Shown here piece after piece: positions 7,741 through 14,639 of a stretch of 15,273 nucleotides of DNA; positions within the stretch are counted from its first letter, which is position 1; every line of letters starts with the position of its first letter. The notes under the pieces were generated by a model, which searched no databases, was not told the origin of the DNA, and was given only the letters and a program-made list of their open reading frames with translations. Source of the DNA: Endothia cerciana (taxonomy: Eukaryota; Ascomycota; Sordariomycetes; Diaporthales; Cryphonectriaceae); NCBI GenBank assembly GCA_026119935.1, contig JALRMH010000125.1:1-15273 (forward strand). Direction: 5' to 3'. A program made the position numbers and the translations under genes.

Positions 7741-7800
7741 CGGGCGTCAGTGAGCAACAGCGAGCCTCAGTGAGCATCACTGAGCAACAACGAGCCATAC
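7741..7800. repeat. 10-bp tandem array with GAGC core, upstream of TATA
   Basis: Five consecutive decamers, TGAGCAACAG, CGAGCCTCAG, TGAGCATCAC, TGAGCAACAA and CGAGCCATAC, occupy 7751-7800, with a degenerate sixth (CGGGCGTCAG) at 7741-7750. GAGC recurs at exactly 10-bp intervals (7752, 7762, 7772, 7782, 7792), placing each copy on about the same face of the helix. The array ends directly at the promoter repeat and TATA box of the SET-zinc-finger gene. It looks like an upstream activating or operator array for a DNA-binding protein, possibly the gene's own zinc fingers. Confidence 0.75.
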
Positions 7801-7835
7801 TGAAGAGCTGGATATATAACCACACGTTCATTACC
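7801..7835 (+). promoter_or_regulatory. Core promoter of the SET-zinc-finger gene (repeat copy B, TATA 7813-7819)
   Basis: TATATAA at 7813-7819 lies about 190 bp before the ATG at 8010, followed by a CT-rich initiator-like zone (around 7846-7870). The 35 bp 7801-7835 are identical to the start of copy A (7187 leftwards) and differ from copy C (9815) at two positions. Similarity stops abruptly after TTACC, so only the core promoter is shared. Confidence 0.7.
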
Positions 7836-8009
7836 CAACCCGAAGCTACTTCTGTCTTCTTGGAGAAATACCCCTCGATCTACGCTGTATCTCAGGTGCT
7901 ACTACCCGCCGATGCGAGCATTCCAAGCGATTAGCATATCCTCCGCCATCCCATCTCGACCCAGACTCCATCTATAGCCTACGGATTGATACCACTCAAA
8001 AGTCGAAAC

Positions 8010-9716
8010 ATGGCCCGCAAGTCAGTCAGACATGCCAACGACACCACTAAGCCCAACAGCAGTTTTCAGAAGATAAACAAATGTATTTATACCTCGAAGC
8101 ATCTTGGTTTGTCGACATTCGAATCGATGCCCTGCAATTGTACTCAAGACCAAGGTGAGGAGGCACTTCCTAAACTTTATATTGTCACTGAATCAAATCC
8201 AGATGGACACGCTTGTGGAGATTCGGACTGCCTCAACCGGGGGTCGAAAATGGAATGTGTTGATTGCATTCATGGAGACAACTGTCAGAATCAACGGTTC
8301 CAGCGAAAACAGTATGCGAGTGTTTTTCTTTTCGAGACCAAGAACAAGGGACTCGGCCTTAGGGCAAAAACGAATTTGCAGCCCGGTGATTTTATCTACG
8401 AATATATCGGAGAGATTATCGACAAAGCTACATATCGTCAGCGTGTAATCCAATACGACAACAAACAATACGAAGATTATTATTTCGTGTCATTGGGCAA
8501 AAATGAATACATCGATGCGACGAAAAAAGGCAACCTTGGCCGTTTCTTCAACAATTCTTGCAATCCTAACTGTTATATTCAGATATGGACAGTTGGCAAG
8601 CGGTCACGTATTGGTATCTTCGCCGCTAGGGAGATTAAGGCTGGCGAAGAACTGGTTTTTGAATATAATACAGATTACGACGGTGCCGAACCTCAGCCAT
8701 GTCATTGTGAGGAAGCGAACTGCACCGGGTTCATAGGAGGGAAGACGCGAAAAACGCCAAAACGGGAGCTTGAGCCAGATAGCCAAACGGCGTCATTGAG
8801 AGATGCGAAGAAACTCAGCCCTGCATCACTTGCAATTCCGCAGCCTCACCTGGTCACCGGACTCATAGGAAGGGACACGCGAAAAGAGCTAGAACGGAAA
8901 GACCGTGAGCCAGGTCTGGACAGTCTTACGGAGTCATTAAGTGACGCGAAGAAACTTGCTTCACTTGCAAGTCCACGGCCTCGTCCTCGGCCATTTCGGT
9001 TGCAGATGTCTAACCACCGCAAACGGTTATTTGCGGAGGAACGAGGGAGAGCTATGCTTATGAGAAAGCAGGGACGGTGCGCAGAGTGTCGTAAGGGAAG
9101 ATGTCGCGTAAGTTTCATTCCCAAGGAAAAATTTCTTGACTGATTTGGACAACAGTGCAGTGCAGAACATCATGATATGACTTGGGATGCTTTGAAAGAG
9201 GCCCATTTTGCTACCAACGTTGCAAGCATTACGAACCTCAATATCAAGGAGACTAAAAATAGCACTAAAGTCAAACTGGATGATATTCAGCCATACATCG
9301 GTATCCGCGATCCGTCCGACGGCAAATGGCTGTGCCGATATAATGCTTGTAACAAGCGATTTAAAGATATTATATCGCACATTCAGACACACCTCAACAA
9401 CCGTCAATACAAATGTCCTCGCTGTATTATGGGCTTTGTTCGGGAATATGACCTGATGCGCCACGTCAAGCTTCACAACGGCGAGATGCCCTACGTGTGC
9501 AAATGTGGTAAATCTTTTGCGCGAAAAGACAACATGGTTGATCACCAAAGGCGTATGCATTGTCCTCACTGTGACAGGCATTTTTTCAGACGGAATGACC
9601 TGAAGCGTCACATTGTGATTCAGCATGCAGGTTATAGAACAGGCCCCGCCAACAAAGGACCGGGTGCCACGACCCAACATCGGACAACCAACAGGGATTA
9701 TGTAACCAAGGGTTAG
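8010..9716 (+). CDS. SET2-type lysine methyltransferase fused to C2H2 zinc fingers
   Basis: Two exons, 8010-9107 and 9156-9716, encode 552 residues. The start is the ATG at 8010 (AAACATGG context); the open frame extends upstream to 7986 without another ATG. Residues about 42-100 are an AWS Cys-rich domain (C-x-C, then CGDSDCLNRG, CVDC, CQNQRFQRKQY). Residues 101-221 are a SET domain of the SET2/SETD2 (H3K36) class: GLGLRAK, FIYEYIGEII, GRFFNNSCNPNC (177-188) and EELVFEYNTDYD. Residues 231-244 are a post-SET CHCEEANCTGFIGG. The catalytic-site NHSC is NNSC here (Asn182). SET2's WW and SRI domains are absent. A tandem duplication of about 44 residues follows, then CAECRKGRCRC (357-367) across the splice site, then four finger-like units: a degenerate C-x4-C-x9-H-x3-H (426-445), a classical finger (453-473), and two with CxC or CxxC and HxxxxH (481-501, 502-523). 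It probably acts in the nucleus as a sequence-targeted histone methyltransferase or, if inactive, a chromatin tether. It is flanked by copies of its own promoter repeat. Confidence 0.9.
8724..8988 (+). repeat. Tandem duplication inside the SET gene
   Basis: Two units of about 132 bp start at ACCGGGTTCATAGG (8724) and ACCGGACTCATAGG (8856). In protein, TGFIGGKTRK...LRDAKKL is followed by TGLIGRDTRK...LSDAKKL. The first unit contains the end of the post-SET motif; the second copy has lost the zinc-binding cysteines. The units have diverged, so the duplication is not recent. Confidence 0.75.
9108..9155 (+). other. Intron joining the SET and zinc-finger parts (phase 0)
   Basis: Donor GTAAGTTTCA, branch-like CTTGACTGA and acceptor ACAACAG, 48 nt. 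The acceptor region is a CAG-TGCAG-TGCAG run with three AGs; only the first (9155) keeps the zinc-finger frame. If the intron is retained, translation stops at 9141-9143, giving a SET-only protein of 377 residues, so splicing could switch between finger-bearing and finger-less forms. Confidence 0.88.
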
Positions 9717-9741
9717 GGTTATAAGCTCAGCCAATCAGAAT

Positions 9742-9801
9742 GGATAGCTTCGGATATGTGCTATCCAGAGCTAGCAAAATAACCTGGATATGTTGCTATC
9801 C
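9742..9801. promoter_or_regulatory. Repeated GGATA...TATCC dyads
   Basis: GGATATGTGCTATCC at 9752-9766 and GGATATGTTGCTATCC at 9786-9801 are two near-copies of an imperfect palindrome, 34 bp apart, with an additional GGATAGC at 9742-9748. They sit between the SET-zinc-finger stop codon and the promoter-like repeat copy C, so they could be operators for that promoter or the edge of a repeat. No binding protein can be assigned. Confidence 0.45.
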
Positions 9802-9814
9802 AACATATTCACAC

Positions 9815-9894
9815 TGAAGAGCCGGATATATAACCACACGCTCATTACCATTAGATAGATCATTGTACATAGCTCTTCAGTCGTTAATATAAGT
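9815..9894 (+). repeat. 80-bp TATA-bearing repeat, copy C
   Basis: TGAAGAGCCGGATATATAAC and the following 60 bp match copy A (7187 to 7108, opposite strand) at about 90% by hand alignment. It has the same TATATAA as the SET gene promoter and points right, but no convincing gene follows. The first part itself has short inverted ends (TGAAGAGC at 9815, GCTCTTCA at 9872-9879). Confidence 0.8.
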
Positions 9895-10439
9895 ATCAGA
9901 TTACATACATACTCTGATAGCCCTAAAGGCAGTGAACACTTGCATACTTATTAGGACTTGTACGTTTCCGTATTCAAAGACTTACACTTTGATACCGCTC
10001 TTGTTAGCATAAACCCAATCAGTACTCAAGGATCTTCGGATTACTGCAGTCATAAGTTTGCTAAGTCTTGGTCGAGGATAGCGCTGATTGCGCATAGGCT
10101 GCAGTCGGAGGATTGCCCACGGGGTCGCATGAATGCGACGCCATTTTGGGCCTGTAAGCATCATTCTGGCAGTTTACCTCGTAGATTTACACAGCCTCGA
10201 GGAGCCTCTTGCAGTAGGCCGATGTGGGCTTTGTGAGTAGTGTATTACATAGCGTTTCTACAATGAATTGTGATGTAGCAGAACTCAGCCAGCCTTGTTC
10301 AATTGCAGGCTAGGTCGAGGGTGAGTCACTTGTGACCTATCAGCCTAACTTCGAAACTTCAGGGGGTATGCAAGTGGTTGGTATCGCCGGGCACTTTATG
10401 CAGTAGGTCGATAAGAAGTTTCGAGTTTCAAGTCGGGGG
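9895..10439. other. No supported gene; short inverted repeats
   Basis: A 92-codon frame at 9958-10236 has no recognisable motif. The stretch holds a perfect small palindrome GTCGCATGAATGCGAC near 10124-10139 and an inverted pair CTTCGAAACTTC (about 10349) / GAAGTTTCGAG (about 10413). Segments near 9991 and 10020 resemble mutated text at about 1270 and 1524, so it may be a repeat shared with the left part of the window. Confidence 0.35.
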
Positions 10440-10905
10440 AAAAAAGGTGGCTTCTTATTACATTATGACTCATCGCCAAACATTATGCGCGAGAGCACAT
10501 CAGGAGGAGCTGAGTCAGCGGGGTTGGTACGGCGATTTTCACACTCCCCAATTGCAGACGGTTCGTGTGTAACTATAAGCCGGTCAACAGCTGCACGATC
10601 AAGCCCCAATGGCCAACCCCATTCCATGGAGAAGGTCTTCAATACGGTCCTCCAAGCCCGTCACGCAGTGTTTTTCCAGGGGGATGCAGCTTACGGATAT
10701 CATGGGGTGTCGGTGACAGCTGAGCATGTCCATCGCACCGCCTTCATTACCCAGAACATGCAATACTTCATGTTGAGAATTCCCCAGGGGCTCACAGGCA
10801 GCCCTTATACCTGCTGCGCGCTGACCGACCTGGTCTTTGGTGAATGGCCGTTGCCACCCGTTGCGAACGGTCCCGCACTACCGAGCCTGTATGGCTACCA
10901 TACGC
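10440..10905 (+). mobile_element. Ty3/Gypsy-type reverse transcriptase fragment, frameshifted
   Basis: The plus strand carries a decayed reverse transcriptase core. One frame reads VCNYKPVNSCTIKPQWPTP (about 10564-10622), matching the RVxxNYRxLNxxT region that precedes the fingers/palm. A different frame then reads VFNTVLQARHAVFFQGDAAY (the palm LDxxxGY region, here GDAAYGYH), HRTAFITQNMQYFMLRIPQG and LTGSPYTCCALTDLVFG, corresponding to TAFxTxxGxYEFxxMPFGLxxAPxxFQ. The YxDD catalytic box and everything beyond are missing, because the element ends where the NB-ARC gene begins. No LTRs, RNase H or integrase are seen. Confidence 0.75.
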
Positions 10906-12120
10906 AATGGAAAGCATCATCCCTATCCATCTCGTGGATATCAATGACATCGACCTCGGTCTCTACTGCTAGCTTCCGAGAACGTGTTGTAAATAAGGTA
11001 ATGCCGCCTTCGCTCTCCGGAAGATAATCGTATAGACCGCCTGGTGTAGTTGGTGGGCCGAAAAATAGGTTCTCATCGTCTGCGTTGTCTATGACGAGAA
11101 GCCATGGTCCGATCATTCCTGAGCTCAGGTATCGCTGGACTGCCCTTTTCGGGTCGTCGTCCTTGTCCCTCACTTGTACAGGGAGCTCTCTTGCAATGTC
11201 GATATATGCTTGTTCAAAAGTCGCACTGCTCAATGTCGGCACCCAGAAGATGGAGTACTCTGGCTTGATCCGCCGAACCCAGTACGCAAAATTGAGAGCG
11301 ACTTGCGTCTTGCCGATGCCGCCTAGGCCTACAAGCGCGACCTTTTGAAACTTCTGGTGGAAGAACTTCTGTCTAAGCGAATCAAGTATTATGTCTCGTC
11401 CGACGAATTTTGCATTTTTGCCAAGTGGAATATAATAGCAAGGTAAGGCAGTGCTAGCTGCGATATAATCAGTACTTATCATATAGCACAGTAAGGGTGT
11501 TTTAGACTAATCACCAAGACTGCCACCTAGTCTGCCCGCAGCTGTCATCTGCTGAGATCCCACGGGATATGCTATAGAGACTCCTGTTTCGGCTTGAGCT
11601 TTGTCTTTGTCCAGCACATCGCTGCGCATGCCCTGCCGGAGAACGCCGAGAGAAGTACGATACCGTACATCGCTTCTGTTATCACATCTTGCCATCTGCA
11701 TATGGTCCGCATCAATGCTCTCAACCGTTTCAGATTGTCGTGGAAGACCAAGCTTCGAAGAGAAGTCGTCTAGAACCTAATCATATCATTTGATTAGCGC
11801 TTGAAGACAAATTGAAGACGGTGACAAATTTACTTTGTTGTCTAGTCCCTTCATGCCCGCTATGCCGCGTGCCTCCTGGAACGAGTGGACCTTAATACGC
11901 AGCTTCGACACAATGGCTATAAACTCGTTGTGGATGTTATCCAGGACCTTGCTATTCACCTCGAGCGTCTCGATGATTCTCTTATTTGTGTCTTGAAGGG
12001 CTAGGCGAGCTAAGTTCGATGCGATCTGGCCCCACCTCGCGTACGAGCTTCCCTGATGAGGCGTGCCGAGAAAGACGATTAATCCCGTCCGCAGGCGACA
12101 TGATTCGGATCTGTGTAAGG

Positions 12121-12179
12121 CTTAGAGCAGACTTTAGTATTTTATAGAAAAGCTCAAAGAGCTGCGATCAAATGTATAT
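12121..12179 (-). other. Intron with apparently mutated donor
   Basis: The acceptor CTCTAAG and a TACTAAA branch-like site are good, and the next exon must enter in phase 1 to read ALHRSES. The matching donor position reads G|ATATAC, one transition away from GTATAC if the ancestral base was G. No in-phase GT or GC alternative is visible; the in-frame reading instead stops at TGA. Confidence 0.5.
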
Positions 12180-12228
12180 CCTTTACAATGATGCCGCCAA
12201 GGCTGTGCGCCACGAATATAATCGGATA

Positions 12229-12279
12229 CTAGCATAGTTGTTAGCCCAGCTATTACGAGAGCATTCATCCTGAACTCGC
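12229..12279 (-). other. GC-AG intron in the hydrolase domain
   Basis: Minus strand: GAATGAG|GCGAGT ... GGGCTAACAACTATGCTAG|TATCCG, 51 nt, with a perfect GCTAAC branch site. Phase 0 splicing joins RELGNE to YPIIFVAHSLGG exactly where the family is continuous. No GT donor gives the correct frame; the only nearby GT (GTTCAG, 4 bases inside) shifts it. Confidence 0.7.
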
Positions 12280-12579
12280 CTCATTCCCAAGTTCCCTCTC
12301 AAGCCTTGTCGCGAAATCCCGTCCATGTTGCGATACGCTGTTCTTGTTGTTTGCCTGGAACAAGCCTCCAATCACATCCGCATGGTACCCGTATGTCCAT
12401 ACCCTCGCTTCGGGCATGTCCTCGACAAGATAGTCTTCGGGCCAGAACACCTTAGCGGACGGCTCCCCGCTCTTCTCGTCGGCGGCCGAAGGCGATTGCT
12501 TCTGTAGAAGGCACTCTAGGTGTACTACAAATGGTATGAGGGAAGATGGTTCTTCAATTAATCTATCTCAAGGCACGCT

Positions 12580-12614
12580 TGCCAATTGCCTTCTATATAG
12601 AAAGGCAATTGGCA
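12580..12614. repeat. 35-bp palindrome upstream of the NLR-like pseudogene
   Basis: GCCAATTGCCTT and AAAGGCAATTGGC form an almost perfect palindrome centred on CTATATAG, with one bulged base. It lies where the missing N-terminal start of the hydrolase gene would be expected, so it may mark an insertion or be a promoter element of that gene. Confidence 0.5.
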
Positions 12615-13800
12615 CTAGTCCCAGGCTTTGGTACACCTGTAGTATCATACCCGCTTCTAGCAGAATTGCGGAATATTTCATATTCAATCATGAATTGGCA
12701 GAGGAAGTTTAACAAGAATATCTCATGAAAACAAGCTGGGACGAAATGCAAAGAACATCAAGAGATAGGTTCAGGTGCTTTCTTATATAGTTTACACAAG
12801 ATAGTAAGCCCTGGGCTCTCGGGAGTGTAGGAGTTGGATGCTCAATATAGATAGTGGGAAGGGAGGTCTAATAGGGGTATCTGTTAAGTGGATGTGTAAG
12901 GGGAGGAGTATTGAAAATGAATGCCCAGCAGGGGTGTTGGGGGTGGATATCTAGAGGGTGCTGAAAGCTCATTCCTATATGCTCCTGTAGTCGATGGTTC
13001 TAAAGGAGAAGGCGATACTGACATGCAGACAGCTAGAGCTACAACTTCTGCTACTCGAACAATCAAGCTCCACTTTACATAGTTTCTGCCCTAGCTTTGC
13101 TTATACTTCGAGCAACTGGGCAGCATTTCGGATATCCACAGGAACGCCAAAGCTAAGAAACTGTAAGTACACTGCTATCAGACCACCGTTCCAAAATATC
13201 ACGCCCAAATACTGTCTCTGTTGACTCGGATATTAGGCAGATATCAATAAAGTCAAGGTTACCCTAGTAGTCGCTTTGCAGCAAGCCTTTCCACCCCTGT
13301 ACTGACTGCAGAATAGCATAAGTGCATTTCTCTTATATGTATGAATCATTGTTTGCTTTCTGGGTAGCCTGCCAGCATGACTCACTATCAATCCTGCATC
13401 CACATCTCCAGAAGCACAATTCAAAGCAGGTTCTATGATATAATTAATTAGCTCATATAGCATATTGCTTCGTATCCGATCAAGGGATGCAAAAACGACA
13501 GCTTTTCATGCAGAGGCCAGTCTGCTAGCATGACTCATATCAATTTTTGAGAAGAATCTGCTAGAAAACCGGTCTGAGAATCTGCAGCTACCTCAATACC
13601 CAGGCACCTCCCCGGGTCTTTCCCCACCCCCCCCCCCCAGATGGCATAGCTTCGTGACACATTTGTACAACATTCCTTCGAACGGCATATGTTGACATAG
13701 CCATCTAAGATTATCTCGAGGGCCCCCATACGGTCGGGTCGGATGAACGAGTTCGCCGAGAATGCTGTGATACGAAAGTTCTCATTTCGTCCCGCATCAT
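12615..13800. other. About 1.2 kb without a supported gene
   Basis: Frames of 60-115 codons exist (12884-13066, 12994-13224, 13233-13463, 13535-13882) but none shows a domain, a consistent splice pattern or protein-like composition over its length. A run of 13 C's lies at about 13627-13639. A GTAAGT-like site follows AAACT at about 13162, which hints at a lost exon on the plus strand, but no partner exon is convincing. Confidence 0.4.
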
Positions 13801-13819
13801 CATACGTACTGCTGTCAGC

Positions 13820-13827
13820 TATATAAA
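13820..13827 (+). promoter_or_regulatory. TATA box
   Basis: TATATAAA in the context AGCTATATAAAGCAC, followed by a CT-rich leader (TTCACTTGACTCTACTTCAC) and an ATG at 13933. This is the best promoter-like signal in the right third of the window. Confidence 0.55.
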
Positions 13828-13932
13828 GCACCCGCCGACTTAGCCTACTTTTAGCATCGCACAACAGGAACAAGCTCTTCACTTGACTCTACTTCACCTT
13901 TCTCCATATTTTCTCTCAAGGGTATTCTCATC

Positions 13933-14225
13933 ATGAACAATCCGAGTAAACCAGTGATTGTCAACCGAGAATACAATCACACGGACAATCCGCGCGAACG
14001 GGTATGATTCAATCTCTTCTGATGACGAAATATACTGAATGAAGTTAGAAAAAACGACATGTCACAGTCTTACCACTCAATCCTGTGAATAGGTACGTTG
14101 AGCAGTTAAAAGATAATAAGGGAAGCCAAAGAAGCAGGAGCGAAGGCGACGGTGGACTGGGCCCTAGAACGCCGCGGTACGATAAACTGCCCCTGGATAT
14201 ACGCCCAGATCCATTTCATCTCTAG
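13933..14225 (+). CDS. Tentative small two-exon gene (62 aa)
   Basis: An ATG at 13933 opens MNNPSKPVIVNREYNHTDNP. The frame would stop at 14005-14007, but GTATGA at 14002 can serve as donor. Splicing to the AG at 14105 (104-nt intron) continues with LKDNKGSQRSRSEGDGG and ends LDIRPDPFHL at a TAG at 14223-14225. The product is hydrophilic, with no domain, signal peptide or membrane segment. The nearer AG at 14092 gives a stop two codons later. Exon 2 is also readable in another plus frame (EAKEAGAKATVDWALERRG), so the true exon may belong to a different or degraded gene. The promoter and first exon are better supported than the rest. Confidence 0.3.
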
Positions 14226-14639
14226 CTGTAGATGGATTAAACTCGTCCTCTTGATCAAATTATTTCTTCTATTATGTTCGCTTGCTCCGTAGAAACCGAC
14301 AAATTTATAAGCCCGAGCAAAAATCATATAATCACTCCTCCATCTGCAGCAGTAATACAAGGAGTTTGAATGCTGCAAAGCAACAGTCCCTGTAGGCCGG
14401 CAGCGGCTGTATCCTCCGGCGTGGTGGGAGGCGCATCTATCTGAGACGGACAGTGCTTTTCCTATATTCGATTTGTTGATCGGCTCCGTGTGCTAGCTCA
14501 ATACTGAAAATAGGTAATCCAGCAAGCCTTACCTGACTGATTTAAGATGGAAGGCATCAGATACTTACGATGAGTCATTCTATTAGCGACTACCAGCTAT
14601 ATACAATTTAAAGCTATCAACATATGCATGTACCTGAGA
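14226..14639. other. Transition zone, no supported gene
   Basis: Composition falls from balanced to AT-rich. A minus-strand frame (14378-14106) overlaps the tentative small gene and has no motif. A GC-rich patch at about 14395-14450 holds no recognisable feature. Confidence 0.4.

Larger units (their letters stand above)
10896..12534 (-). pseudogene. Alpha/beta-hydrolase NB-ARC (NLR-like) gene, truncated
   Basis: Minus-strand exons 12534?-12280, 12228-12180, 12120-11834, 11776-11515 and 11457-10896. The N-terminal hydrolase domain shows FWPEDYL, ARVWTYGYHADV, FVAHSLGGIIVK (nucleophile Ser), LIVFLGTPHQGSSYARWGQI and the His motif ESIDADHMQMAR. After a variable linker, the NB-ARC part has FVGRD, P-loop GLGGIGKTQ (about 11303-11329), Walker B WLLVIDNADD (about 11075-11104) and LFTTRSR. 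Such proteins act in fungal non-self recognition and cell death: the NTPase senses and the hydrolase executes. Introns 12229-12279 (GC-AG), 11777-11833 and 11458-11514 splice in frame. The join 12180 to 12120 lacks a GT donor (ATATAC instead). At the C-terminus the protein breaks off after MDRDDAF, where the reverse transcriptase fragment starts, so ARC2 and the repeat sensor are lost. The first hydrolase strand and start codon are also not visible. Probably a dead gene. Confidence 0.8.

Noticed and set aside
7741..7800. CRISPR-like array
   Set aside because: Units are 10 bp without spacers and the genome is fungal; it is a promoter-proximal tandem repeat.
7986..8009. Start of the SET gene at 7986
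   Set aside because: The codon there is TTG; the first ATG, in a good context, is at 8010.
9709..9720. Telomere-like GGGTTAGGGTTA at the end of the zinc-finger gene
   Set aside because: Fewer than two TTAGGG units, overlapping the stop codon; the RIP-mutated copy at 1934 shows it is just part of the gene's end.
9027..9734. A 235-codon minus-strand open frame antisense to the zinc-finger exon
   Set aside because: It lies opposite strong C2H2 coding sequence and shows no domain or promoter; long antisense frames opposite coding exons are common by codon bias.
13535..13882. 115-codon minus-strand frame
   Set aside because: It covers the TATA box and leader of the tentative plus-strand gene, crosses a poly-C run and shows no domain.
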